NCBI RefSeq assembly: GCF_037975245.1
Contig: NC_092569.1
Span: 19,585,501 to 19,649,500, forward strand
From: Apostichopus japonicus
Taxonomy: Eukaryota; Echinodermata; Holothuroidea; Aspidochirotida; Stichopodidae
DNA length: 64,000 bases
Direction: 5' to 3'
This document shows, one piece after another, positions 24,101 through 35,875 of this stretch (positions are counted from its first letter, which is position 1; each line of letters opens with the position of its first letter). The notes under the pieces are model-generated. The model was not told the DNA's origin, ran no database searches, and saw only the letters and a program-made list of their open reading frames with translations. The translations under genes were made by a program, and so were the position numbers.

Positions 24101-27100
24101 TACTACACTGTTTTTGTTGTGTATTATGTGAAGGAAAAAATTAACACAATGAACTAAATTGAACTTACTAATTAACTCCCATAGTTACAACCTTCTGTAC
24201 AGCCTATGTCTACAGCTATATCATCTCCTAAGCCTAATCTTCATCTAATCTATTCATTCAATTTTTGCTTTATTCATTGTTTTTTGTCTAATTTAGCCAA
24301 CTACCTGTCCAACTGACTTGTTAAAAGTCAGTTTGAATTTTCAATTTTTAAATCTGTCTTCGTTTCAGTTTGTCTCTGACGAAGATCTAGCTAGGATTGA
24401 TAAGCCAGGCCCTCTAACTTATTCAGTTTAGGAAATTGCATTTGATCATAAGCTAGACTAAAGTCAAGTATCATTTCAAAATATTTTCGCATCAACTAGA
24501 ACGATCTTGAAATGTCACAGTTCCTTCTTGTGTATTAATACTTTTATACAAAGTGGTGTCGTTGTGGAGTATAAAAACTCAGACTCGGAACATATTTCGT
24601 AATTTATAGAAATTGGCAACCAAACACCAAACCACTGCTTGAAGTTATAACCCTTTATTAAGCCAAATTCGTTATGTTTCGTTACAGAGTTCATAATAAG
24701 TATAGCTAATTTTAAAGTTTATTTTTCTGATTCTCATAGGCTATGTAAATAACTACATTGAATGGTGTCCAACAAATAAAACCTACAATGAGTGTCAACT
24801 TTGCGAGGCTACCTGTGCAGATCCTGATAGTTGTGTCAATACTTCCTGCAAAGGATCTCATTCGTGTGTCTGTCCTGAAGGATTTTTGATGAACGGTCAT
24901 AACTGCATTAGAATAGAGGACTGCGGATGTTTCATGGAAAGTGAAACAGATGGAGAGAAAGGTGTATTGTTAGAAGTAAGTAATTTCTTTCAAATTGTGA
25001 TATCTATTACCAACAGTGTTACAATTTAAATGATGCTTTCAAAAACTGGGGTTAGTGGATCGATTTGCATTTGCCTCTGGCCTCTTCCAACCCGCACCCT
25101 CTTCAACTTTGGATATACACACTTTTGCCAGTAAAGTTAGTAAAACTGATATATCTTGTGCGTGTTTGCAGTATTTCATCTTATCAATACTTGAAGAAAC
25201 CTTGTCAGATCCCTAAAGTTACTGATGATGCATGTAACGATTACCTACTTTCTAGGAAGGAGGAATTTACGTCTCTCTAACCTGTGACAAGAAATGTTCT
25301 TGTATGAATAATGATCTTACGTGTGACGATAGTTATCAATGCGATCCTAACGCAGCTTGTGAAGAAAGGAACGGTATTTTACAATGTTACTGTCCGCCTG
25401 GGTTTAGCGGAGACGGCACACAGTGTAGGCCTACAGGCGGCACAGTCCCTTCTGACTGCAAAGAACTGTACAACAATGGCGAGAGAACAAGTGGCGTCTA
25501 TGAAATCAAACCCACCATTTGGCCTGACTCTCCGTTTGAAGTTTACTGTAATATGTCTGACGGGGGAGGCTGGACGGTAAGTGTGACAGTTTTCTTAAGC
25601 CAGTGATCCGCAAGCTTTTAGGTAGACGACACACAAGTCATCCATGAATACCAAAGCACGACCCACCAGAGCCCAATCCCTCAGAACGGACGTTCAAAAT
25701 ACATAAAAGCTAGTTTGGATTGTGATGTTCGATTTGATACCCGTAATCTAATTTAAACAACGTTGCGGTATGTAGAACACGGGATTAGGCTGCTCTTTAG
25801 ACGGAGAAAGTTGAATGACCAATTTATCGCCACTAGGAGCGCATTCCCTAAGAGGAAGCATTTTCTATGTTGTGTTATTACTTTCAGGAATTTATTATTA
25901 GAAACTTCACGAAACTTTACGTATTGGTTGTTCCTTGGATGAGGGTTTAAGGTTTTTTTTTTGTTATTTTTATATTAACGGGCAATAGTTTTGGCATCAA
26001 CATATTGGTGGTGAGAACCACTTTTAAACGACTGTAATTATGTAATACATGTATGTCCTTTAATAACTGAATATTTACGTTGATTGTTTTAGGTATTCCA
26101 GCGTCGCGTTGATGATTCACAAGACTTTTATCTTTATTGGGATGACTACAAGATTGGCTTTGGTAATCGAAGTCGGAACTTCTGGCTCGGAAATGAAAAG
26201 ATATATAGCTTGACGAACCAAAGACAATATGAACTCCGGATCGACATTGTTAACCGTTACGGCGCTCCTTACTACGCCAAATACGAGTTCTTTCGTATCA
26301 GTGACGAGAACGATAACTTCAGGCTAGATGTTGGAAATTATTCTGACGGAGATGCAGGTAGGTTAATATCTCCCGAATTATCAATCCTATCATGTTATTT
26401 TCGTCAGTTTGACATCATATATCATGTTTATTTTGTAACGAAGTGTTTATAAAGGAATAGGTAGTACTATTTGTATTAAGATCACTAGCCAATCACTTTC
26501 TAGTTTAAACAAGCTGATTTGCCTCTGTTGAAAATAAACTGATTAACCCGATGACAGAATCTGATTATTTACTTTAGTAATAGTTTGTTGATCCGAGTAA
26601 GGAGCGTATATCTATTAGAAAGAATCCTCTGGCCAGATAGATGGGCCCTTAGACCTAAGAACATTCAAAGTAAAGAGACTTCAGTTAGTAACATGTTCAA
26701 CCCGTCATGTTATACGTAACCTAACTATATTTATATTGTGCATAAGGCACACACATAGTGAAGAGACTAGCAACTTATATTCGACAAGATAGACCGAATA
26801 CTAGCAGTAATTGTTAATGTTATCAGACATGTAATGTGCGACCAAGTACTTTTAAAAATCCATTACTCAAAAGAAAAATAGGTAAATATCACAGTGAAAG
26901 ATGCTTATGTACCCTAAGCATGTCTTCGCGCAAATATACGCGCACGGCACTAACAAACTTCCGGGTAGCTTGTGTTAGAGGGTACGATAACAGATCTTTC
27001 CTACGAAGTTGGTTTAAGTGGTAGGTTTACAATTCTATAAATTAAAGATACGCTCAAGTTGATCTTTATTGATAGATGTATTAACAACTTTTAGTAAACT

Positions 27101-28298
27101 TTTGTTAACTTATTGTGATTAAACAACATGATATCACATGTATTTACACCGCCAGTATGCTAAATATAGGAGTAAATATGATAAGATTATTACCGTTTGA
27201 TTACAAACCAGCATCAAAGAATCAATCATAAATTGAGCCTGTTAAATTTCCGACTAATCCAGCCTACATGGCTACATGCTTGCTGACCTGGAACAGCTAC
27301 GTCATAAAATATCATTGTATTGGAAGGATTACATGTAGGCTAAGGGAGCTCACAGAATAAATTAAATATATTCCATACTATAACATGTAAACAGTAAACC
27401 AAATAAACCGTAGCTGTTCTTTTAAATAAAAGGTGGGACTCATGTAATATTGCACTGAAACAGAACTGTTCTGCATGACAATTGTCATCTTTTTCCAGGT
27501 TTTAAATACTTATAGATAAAAATAAAAACAGATTAAAAGAATATAGATAACAAAAATAAACTAATTAAAAATGGGCACACACGAATGAACTTCCTTTAAT
27601 TTTCAAACTACCAGATCGGGATACTCGTGCGGTACTTATAAATATTATGATGAAAGTAGCGTATACATATACCTCGACCATGTAGCTAGGAATTTATGGT
27701 GATATAACCATCAAAGAAAATTCGTAACATATAGAAAATCAGTATGAACTAAACGCTTACACAATATTAACAATAGTTCAACAACATAATAAGCCAAACA
27801 TAAGTGAGTTGATAACCCCTTTCCCTTCCCCTTCGCTTTCTACATATTTTCGTTTTTAATAATCATAGACAATAAACGACGTTTAGTTTAACATACGTTA
27901 ATCAAAACCACATGTAATATGAAATTTCGTAATTACTGATATAACATTTTGCTAAGCATACTGAATCGATACAATGATTTAATCTTTGAATGTCTTTCAG
28001 TTTCTTCATCTATTGTATTTATTCAACAGGTGATTCGCTGACCTACCATGATGACCAACCGTTCACTACACGAGACAACGATAACGATGACTACGATTAT
28101 AGTTATTTTAGCTCTGAATATAACAATGCAGCGGTTTATTATAATGGTGCATGGTGGTACATTGATTATTATTATTATTATTCATCTCTAAACAGTCCCT
28201 ATGGGAGTTATTACTGTTATTGGGGTAACCTTCCAGGTTATTATAATTACATTCAATATACAGAGATGAAAGTTCGCGCAATCGACGAAGAACCATAA
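18011..28298 (+). CDS. Unit 2: secreted half-FReD / TIL / EGF-like / FReD protein, 8 exons, apparently intact
   Basis: Spliced model: 18011-18127, 21725-21770, 22943-23109, 23602-23866, 24740-24975, 25256-25576, 26093-26357, 28030-28298 (TAA). Exons total 1686 nt, one open frame of 561 residues, and every intron is GT-AG. Residues 1-39 hold a signal-like hydrophobic stretch; 63-198 are the N-terminal half of a fibrinogen domain; 207-262 a TIL domain; 278-334 a cysteine-rich/EGF-like segment; 344-556 a full fibrinogen domain. Known of the families: FReDs bind carbohydrate or acetylated ligands in innate recognition, and TIL domains often inhibit proteases. A secreted recognition role is inference. 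It is the only copy in the window without a disabling change. The start may instead be Met at 18044, in the same frame, or an alternative first exon at 20503. This exact domain order is not one I recognise by name. Confidence 0.75.
20503..20566 (+). CDS. Unit 2 candidate alternative first exon
   Basis: ATG at 20503 reads MSTRVYLCVVTAFFRLTSQT and ends at donor CAG|GTGAAT in phase 1. It cannot join exon 2, which is open only in phase 0. It joins exon 3 (phase 1) in frame, giving a protein of about 528 residues without the linker exon. The hydrophobic run VYLCVVTAFF is a plausible but weak signal peptide. The same place in units 1 and 3 is an AT microsatellite. Confidence 0.35.
20527..21270. repeat. 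Tandem ~365-bp duplication in unit 2 intron 1
   Basis: About 20522-20870 and 20887-21270 repeat the same text, including the body of the candidate alternative first exon. The second copy has no in-frame ATG, with a stop just upstream. It also contains three perfect 20-bp repeats of TCTACAGTGAGAGCAATATA at 21061-21120 (the first copy slightly different). Confidence 0.85.
21725..21770 (+). CDS. Unit 2 exon 2: 46-nt linker exon
   Basis: Between acceptor TACTCAG and donor GTGAGT. Only phase 0 is open, and it reads SNQQLFVGATEGKGH before leaving in phase 1. Near-identical exons occur in unit 1 (2398-2443) and unit 3 (36671-36716). Both splice sites and the length are kept in all three, which supports it as real. 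Confidence 0.65.
22943..23109 (+). CDS. Unit 2 exon 3: first fibrinogen domain, N-terminal part
   Basis: Enters in phase 1 and leaves in phase 0 at GGWT. It shows the canonical FReD opening: RDCHE, then SSGVYLIKPDG, EPFEVYCD and DGGWT. The two cysteines (residue 69 and in VYC) fit the first FReD disulfide. The acceptor is TTTGACAG and the donor GTACGT. The unit 1 copy carries a stop here; the unit 3 copy is half deleted. Confidence 0.85.
23602..23866 (+). CDS. Unit 2 exon 4: first fibrinogen domain, central part
   Basis: The 265-nt exon starts IIQRRFDG and contains WEDYQLGFG, ELWIGN and YQLRIDL, the core of the FReD fold. It has candidate N-glycosylation sites NRS and NRT. It leaves in phase 1, but the next exon encodes TIL and not the C-terminal P subdomain, so this fibrinogen domain is only about half length. 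It has the same length and phases as exon 7, its counterpart in the second domain. Confidence 0.85.
24740..24975 (+). CDS. Unit 2 exon 5: TIL (trypsin-inhibitor-like) cysteine-rich domain
   Basis: Reads EWCPTNKTYNECQLCEATC, then CVNTSC, SCVCPEGF, and NCIRIEDCGC, with eleven cysteines between residues 208 and 262. The CP..x..YxxC...C...TC and CxCxxGF spacing is typical of TIL domains in serine-protease inhibitors and in zonadhesin- or von Willebrand-type proteins. Phase 1 in, phase 0 out at GVLLE with donor GTAAGT. Confidence 0.8.
25256..25576 (+). CDS. Unit 2 exon 6: cysteine-rich/EGF-like segment plus start of second fibrinogen domain
   Basis: One 321-nt exon. It opens EGGIYVSLTCDKKCSC, resembling the TILa/VWC-like tail that often follows TIL. 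An EGF-like motif follows (CDPNAAC, LQCYCPPGFSGDGTQC), then a second FReD opening (DCKELY, SGVYEIKP, FEVYCN, GGGWT). Acceptor TTTCTAG, donor GTAAGT. It has 3 codons more than the unit 1 copy. Confidence 0.85.
26093..26357 (+). CDS. Unit 2 exon 7: second fibrinogen domain, central part
   Basis: Starts VFQRRVD and carries WDDYKIGFG, NFWLGNEKI, YELRIDI and FFRISDEND, all standard FReD core blocks. The 265-nt length and phases 0 to 1 are identical to exon 4. Confidence 0.88.
28030..28298 (+). CDS. Unit 2 exon 8: second fibrinogen domain, C-terminal P subdomain
   Basis: Reads GDSLTYHDDQPFTTRDNDND, then GAWWY, SSLNSPYG and YTEMKVR before TAA at 28296-28298. The DxDND cluster at the usual calcium site is kept. 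The usual cysteine pair of this subdomain (NCA and CHxxxLNG) is replaced by non-cysteine residues, and a run of tyrosines coded by an ATT/TAT repeat sits where the second cysteine normally lies. Ligand specificity is therefore probably altered; that is inference. Confidence 0.85.
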
Positions 28299-31135
28299 GG
28301 ACCCACAGCGGAGCGTATCAAACTATAACACAAGAACAGTTAACAACAGTTAAACTATATTGATGTATTGGTCCTATGTTTGTATATCGTCATGATAATA
28401 CTGTTATCATAAATTATGTTACAAAACATGCTGACTCTTGTTTCCTTTCTTTTTAGTTTAGTGTAAATTTAGACAGAATTTCTATTACATGCAAATGATT
28501 GATAACTATTCACTATGGTTTGTACATTGCTTACAAAATGTGTCCTCCCCGCCCCCCCCCCAAGGTTTTCAATATTTCAATGTTTGAGTTATGTCAGTTT
28601 TCGAATAGCAGAAATGAAAAAAAGAGAGACAGTTGTAAGTTTACATAACAAACGATAAGCCAATATACAAGGAAACATGGCGTGACCTTTCAGAGCTTGT
28701 GGTTTGCAGAACTCTATTTAAATTATACCAATTTGTCTTCTGCACACTTTTCTGTTCATTGTATTTATTTAGTCTTCCTCCAATCTCATATCGTAACACT
28801 TTGATAGCAGTTTGCAAACACGCCTAACCCTGGCTTATTAACGATAGTTATAAAGTACACATTACCTTAACACGTTTTAAATACACCTTGCTCCAACATG
28901 TTTAAAAAACGCCGAACCCTAACATGTTATATATGTATTTAAATACGCCTTCTCACAAACTTACTTATAGTATTTATGAATTGCACCTTACCCTAGCATG
29001 TTTTTAAATACGCCTAACCATAATGTATTACTTTAATACTTTCAACTGAAACTAACTAATCGGCGATATCTTTCTTATGGTAAAAAATGAGTCCCGCTTA
29101 CGTTATTTGAAAAACACATTTAACATAAATGATACAGACAATATCACTGGGGAGGGAATTCACAATTTCCCGTTTGCTTTATTCTATGTTTTTCTTTCAC
29201 CACTATTAAAGTCTCGAAAGAAGTCAATGGAGCGCCCCTTTAAATATTCCTAATTACTCAAATTAAAATTCACTACAAAGTATATCAATTATATACTCTG
29301 ACAAATTGATCACAGCCATCTTGAGAAATAGCATTAAAATGTACTTACATTGAAATGAATCTTAATTAGCTTCACGATAGCATCCAGAGCTTTCTCTCCT
29401 GACACGTGTCTCTCAACACGATGCGACGACGATAGACCTAAACATCCAGACAGTGGAAACAATAAAATACGTTCACAATTTATCTACTGCCTCACACAGT
29501 AATTAATATTTGCCTTCATACAACAGCCCACCCACTAGATTACTATCTCTTGGCGATTTCTGGTGAATGAAGTTACAATAATCAGGGGCTTCTTTAAGAT
29601 TACCTCCTCTGTATGGAAACTAATTTCGGAGTGACTTCCAAAATATCCCTAATTTCGCCTTCCGAAAATAAGAAAGGACATTTTAATTAACAACGCCACA
29701 CCCGCTTAAGCTGCTTATTTACGTGACCAATTCCGGTCATCAGGACATTTTGAGAAGATGGTGTATAAAAAAAGATTTTTATTCAAATACTCTTCAGATT
29801 AAACAAATCCAAACAAAGCATAACCTGGCGCTTAAATCCAGTCTTTCATGAAATTTCTTTAGGGAATACGGGATTAACCAAATACTTGAACATCTCTAGC
29901 CGCGGTAAGGCTATCAATATATCCAAATATTTTTTTAATCGCATTAATTACAGCCTCTAAGATTAACCGTGACGATGTTTATATATGATTTTAAAAACGC
30001 ATAACTCTAACATTTGTATAGTCGTTATAAAGTACGCCTTACCCTAACAACTTTTGTCAAATGGCCTTACCCGATCATGTGTTAAGCATGAAAAAATAAA
30101 CTTGTTTATAGGTACGTAATATATATACATATAAATCGTATATTGAAATAATTTAACTAATGAGACATCCCTGTCGGTGAGAATCTACAATGACATCCGT
30201 TCAGCATAAAAATCAATCCCAAATCATATTACTGTATCGCGTACTCAAACTCAGTTTCAAACGAAGTACATATGATTTCAAAGGAGGCGCTGTGTGATTC
30301 TAATTTCTCTCGACTCGGGGCATTTTTGAAGATTTTAGGACGGGCGTCCTGAGCCCCGGTGAGGTGGTCTCATATTTAGTGAATGCAATGGAAATAATGC
30401 CCACACTGAGATTTACACATCCACTTCGACCGGGGTTCTAGTAGCAAATGTTGTTATTAGTTTTGTTTTACATTTGACCCTGTGACGTCATCACTGACGA
30501 AGGTACTACAAGACAACGCCAGGTACACATCCTACAAGTTCATCGGCTTCAGGTTAAGGAGGAGCAGACTGCCTGGTACACTTTTTGTTCATACACAGAC
30601 ACATAAAATCTCGCACACTCATCACCATGACATATAAATTTTAGACTACTATGTCCCAAATGGTAAATCTACCGCATTTGATTGTATCACACTAAAAAAT
30701 CCCTCCTCCAATGTTCACCAGTTTCAATTACAAATTCTGCTACAACTTTTATTCAGCCACCGTCCACAATCCCTTTTTCCGACAAAATAGGACAAAGGCT
30801 CTGCTTGCATGGATCATAATATCGATAGTCTACACTCCTGAACTTCTTCATTTCCCTCCCCTCGCACCCCTTTCCCATTCCTCCTGTCCATCTCGCAATT
30901 CTCTCTCCCCTGTTTCAGTACCGCCTCTTCTCCCACTTCCCCTCCCTTCCTCACGGTAGCCTAAATGTGTAAATCACTGAAGAATCAGAAACTGCCTATA
31001 CATATAGTCAATCATGGCCATATTGGCCGATTCTACGACTGGAAGTCAACAAACGTGCTGTAGGCTGTGACTATCTATATATTATCTCTTGGTGATTGCT
31101 GCACAGCGCCCTAATCCATCAGCCATCGCTCGGCA
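28299..31135. other. Unit 2 3' flank, non-coding
   Basis: Homologous in patches to the unit 1 3' flank. About 1.3 kb equivalent to 10220-11525 is missing at 30440. A stretch at 29050-29990 has no counterpart in units 1 and 3. CT-rich tract at 30845-30955. No gene seen. Confidence 0.5.
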
Positions 31136-31369
31136 TACAAATACAGTAACATAAGTACGTGCATTAGCCTTTGTACAGCTGCATATGTTATGGAGATTTG
31201 CTTACCATAGTATCCGAACCCAATCACACTACACGGAAAGTAAAGATATGAGAGAAACCGTTAACAGTAATTAAAATAATAGTAAGAGTTAAATTGAGAT
31301 CGGAAATGGCCGCTCTAACCAAACCGTGGGAGAAAATGGGTCAGAACAACAGCAACACAAATAATGTTG

Positions 31370-32150
31370 TGCTTTCAAAATTAAGTCACTTCAGTTAGTA
31401 ACATAAAAACCCATCATATTATTCATAACCAAATTATTTATTTTATTCTTGGCAAAATGCAAAAACAAAGTGAAAAGATTAGTAACCACACGCATTCGAA
31501 AGAAAGATGGAATATTCATAGTTATTTTGAATGCAATCAGACATATATTTTAAGAGCCAATCATTTTACAAATCTATTACACAAAAGGAAGATACTGAAG
31601 TATCACAGTACAGAATGATATGTACCATACGCAAATCATCACACACACGCATACGCACACAAACACCCGAAACCATGCGTGTGGTATACCGTACCTGTTC
31701 TTGCATAGGAAAGCCGAATCGCTTGTAAGCAACTACTTAAAGGCTTGACTAGAAAAACGTCGTCTTAAAATATCATTGTATTGGAAGGATTAAACTTTTG
31801 TCATGTAAGAAAAGAGGGCTTAAAGGTGTCCACATTGTAAATTAAATATATTACAGACTATAACATGACAATGGGCATAGGCAAATATACCGTACCTGGT
31901 CTTGTATAGCAAAGCCGAAAGTGGAAAATTTTCTTCTACTCCCCGTTTTTATAGAAACGTATAAATAAAATAAATAAAGGCTATATAAAACACAATATAG
32001 ATCACAAACTAACCTGCTGAAAATGAGCACACATGAATGCACTTCCTTTAATTTACAACAGACCAGATCAAGGGTCTCTAACGTTACTTATGAATATTAT
32101 GTTGTAAATAGCGTATACCTCGATCATGTAGGTAATTAACTAAAGAATTA
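31370..32150 (+). pseudogene. Relic of a FReD unit: intron 7 fragment
   Basis: From TCACTTCAGTTAGTAACAT (31384) to CTCGATCATGTAGGTAA (about 32130) the text follows intron 7 of units 1-3 (about 7390-8470), with many differences and no exon. It appears to be the last visible piece of another copy between units 2 and 3. Confidence 0.55.
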
Positions 32151-32971
32151 AACATTATTAGAAACGTCACGGATGGATTGTAAAATAAACCGGAGCTATA
32201 TGTTTGTTTTACAAATTCGTACGTCGGGTACACTCTCATATTTAGTGATATGATTGAGGAAACACGTGCAAACAAGATTGAGCTGTTTAAACCTTCCGTA
32301 CGTATATAACATCACCAATGAAACGGAGTACGACATGATAGGCAGTGGCATTGAGAGCTAGATCGGGGCCCTACAGGGGAAACATGCCAACGCATACCAT
32401 GTATTCCATATGTACCATACCGATCATTATCCAAGGACCTCAATATTGTAACCCAATGGTCAAGCAATCCCTCTCCTCCCCGTGCACCCAGTAATACCTG
32501 ACCATAACAATCTGCAATGTTTGACCTATACTAAATTCTCAAAGCATCTTAATTGGTTTCCTAAGATATCCGTAAACTGAAACAGACAGAACAATAGGAT
32601 GCATGTATACATTGAGGTAGCACGTATTTGTTAAAGTATTTCCTCAAACGTGTGGATGTTTTCAGAATCTATTTATTTCCGGAAACAAGGTTACCTGGCA
32701 TTTCATATATATACTAGCAAGACGGAAACTTCCTTATTGATTATCACAATATTTCGCCAATCGACCCTTCAACCTACATGTATCCTGTTGGTTACAGTCT
32801 TCAGCTTCTAAATATCCTGGTTTACTGATACCTTTGTTCAATATCTACTGACCAAGTAGAGGAAGTACATTGATGACAAAAGCACCATAGGTGATTTTGC
32901 TGTAATTCAGCTATGCTCTTAATTAAAATACATTCCATTCGTGTTGTCAATCATATTATAACCAACCATTT
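32151..32971. other. Region upstream of unit 3 signal exon
   Basis: I find no counterpart elsewhere in the window and no coding content. It probably holds the unit 3 promoter. Confidence 0.35.
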
Positions 32972-33058
32972 ATGATAATGGACTGCCTCCTTGTCCGAGC
33001 AGTGCTTGTATCTTTCCTATGTACAGTGACGATCGGTTTCACTTTGGCAGACGGAATG
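32972..33058 (+). CDS. Unit 3 signal-peptide exon
   Basis: A 29-residue open segment beginning MIMDCLLVRAVLVSFLC and continuing to TLADGM. It has a long hydrophobic core and an A-D junction suited to signal peptidase. It ends at ATG|GTGAGT in phase 0, the phase needed by exon 2 at 36671. It lies upstream of the stretch homologous to unit 2's leader region, so it is a different first exon from the one at 18011. A TATA-like run (catatatatact) sits at about 32704-32715. Confidence 0.5.
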
Positions 33059-33439
33059 GTGAGTTCAACATGTTATGATCCTTGTTCTTGTTGTATCGAA
33101 GAATTCTTAGTTTGTAAGATTTTACTTTCCATCTGTGTGGAAATGAATACCTAATTTAAACTTTTGAAAAGCTTAGTTTTCTATAAGTTTAAATATCTTC
33201 GGATTTTATAGCTGAAAAAAAGTTGTTTTTTTTATAAATATGAAGAAAATGTTATCATACAAATATAGTTGCCATGAAGTAGGCCTACAAAATGCTGTGA
33301 TACGTAACACACATTTGCTACAGGCATATAAGTGGAAAAGGTAAAGATTGAATTTCATTGTATTTAAAACTATAAATTCAAGATTACTTATGGCTTCTAA
33401 CATTTATCAAGTCATTTTGAAGACGATAACAATTGAGGG

Positions 33440-34230
33440 AATAGCTGCCCTGGGGTCATTGAAACCGTTTTATATCAATGTAAGGGCATATGGTCATCGG
33501 CCCCAATCTCTTTAAATTTAGACGTCAAATCGTCTAAGGCATATGCTATAAATGCAGTCTATATAAGAAGCTAATAACGCATTTTACTTATGAATACTTT
33601 TGCAAGGCTGTTTATTAACCCTGACCAATTATTTATCCCCCGCTGATGATCCGAGGTGGTCCTCCCATCAGACATGCAAATAGGTAATACAGGTATATAT
33701 ATTGATAGGTAATATATTTCAAAACGGAAATCAGTTTTCATTGTTTACAGAAATGAAAGCTATTTGTATGAAAAACACTTGTTATTTAAAGTGATGTAAA
33801 AAGTGTTAATTACTTTGTGTTGGTAGTTTTGTATGTAATCTCTCAGTATAGGCCATGCACGAGAAATGAAAATCATTTTCTAATATAAAGATGGCATTTA
33901 AATTTGGTCCTCTTTGAGTAAACATTTCTAGGAACAATTGCTCAGAAAGCTTTCCGGATTATTCTCAACAAAATTCTGTATAATAAAAGAGACTGTAAAA
34001 TTTCACTCGCGTCACAGGCTGACAATTAAAACAATATACACACCGTAGTTATATATTATTTATTTCTCTCAATAAGTTTGTGTGTGTGTGTAGTTTGTAT
34101 ATTGTTGTCATCTCTAAAGGTCCACACTGGTCAAAAATGATTTAATTTTTAGATCCATTTCAATTGATTTCCAGAAATCAATCTAAGTACAACAGAAACA
34201 TGTTATGTAAACCTCGCTCTCGTTGGACAC
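33440..34230 (+). repeat. Partial copy of the unit leader region
   Basis: 33455-33690 resembles 17010-17380. The text then jumps at about 33700 to the counterpart of about 18460-19050. The segment that contains exon 1 in unit 2 is missing here. Confidence 0.6.
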
Positions 34231-35785
34231 GCAGTTGTACAATTTCTCTCTCAGAAAACGGCAAACTCACTGCTTTTGGATATTCTTGAAAAGTGAATTT
34301 ATATTTTTTCGTTTGAAGAGACTGTTCACTCGGTCGGATTACAGGCTTGCGCAATAGCATGTATATTTAGCTTCATTAGAGTTCTGTAACATACAAGTTA
34401 GTATATAGTATTTAGTTTGATTACGATTTGATCAACATAGACATCTGTCTAGAGCTGTTACTTTAAATTAAGTCTCTGTTTTAAGTTTTATCATAATTTG
34501 AAGAAATTTTTGTTGTTGTAATCAAAACATTGCATTTATATACACCTAATACGCGCGCATGTGTTCTTTCTGGAGAATCTCTGAAAATCCTTCACATTAA
34601 AGGTTCCTGACCCTATCTTGCATATATAATCCAAAACTGACGTGATTTTTCTGCAGCTGACTTCATCCTACAATTTGGTCTGAGACGACCGCAAATGGAC
34701 AAACACCGTACAATTAGGAATTTCTAGGAACCAAAAGAGATAAAAAGGAATCGAGAGGGATGAATAGCGACAATTTTACGTTTATGGTGATAGCTTTGTT
34801 TTCATAGAAGACACCCCGTATAATGAGATTCTTTCTCATCAATTTAGTCAAGTCTCATTACAGATGATGGAGCAAAAAATTATGTTTTCGAAACTTCTTT
34901 CATTTCTAATTTGCTTTTTTACACGTGACTGAATTTAACACGACAAAGTTGTCTTGAAAACGAAAGTTAGAGAATCAAATGAAATTCTTAATAGTACTCA
35001 CTCGTTCATTTATGTAATACTCCTTTGCGAGATATATAACTATTTCCACTTCAAGTTGGAGTCAACTTTACCAAATTATTTATTTCGTAAAATTATTTTG
35101 GTTGAGTTCGCAGTGACATATTGTTGGTCGACTAATAATTTTACTCGAATTGCCGTTACTTGATATTCCTCTATTTCATACAACTGTAAATTTAATTATA
35201 ACTTACATTGTTAAATCATTCTTCATTGCAACGATAATGCAATCTGCCAATTATGCAAACGTAAATGTATTACAAAAAACTAAATTAAAGAGAGGAGGTT
35301 ACTTATTACCGGTTTACTTGCATAAAGTGATATCGTAGATAGAACGGTATTCAGTTCAGTTACAAATCGCTGATTCAATCTGTTGGAGACACTATTTTCA
35401 CATTGGTAATAATATTTTTATCTGCAGACGATTTTTACTTTTTCCCAAAATCCAACCGAAAAGAAAAATTAGCTTAATGGTACTATTTAGCTACATATTC
35501 CAGGGTAAAACAATATATAGTAGATAGATATTTGTGAATCAATTAACAGCGTTGAAGTAGTTTCTGTGTTTATATTTTCATAGTGTATCTTGCGATTATT
35601 AATGCTTAATTCCCCCATCATGGCAGTAGACCTCGGCTTTATTCATAACTCAAAAAACAAAACTGAAAATGTGAAGAGAAAGACGTTCTAGCGGTTGCGT
35701 TTGGTTTATGTAAAAGGTACACGGATATTTATAAGACAAAATTTAAATTTAATTTAATTTAAAAGACAATATAGAACACTGCAAG

Positions 35786-35787
<2 letters not shown>

Positions 35788-35874
<87 letters not shown>
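35788..35874. repeat. (AT)n microsatellite, unit 3
   Basis: More than 40 AT repeats, about twice the unit 1 tract at the same site. Confidence 0.95.

Positions 35875-35875
<1 letters not shown>

Noticed and set aside
28108-28296. Asn-rich - strand frame
   Set aside because: Shadow of the tyrosine-rich exon 8 on the + strand.
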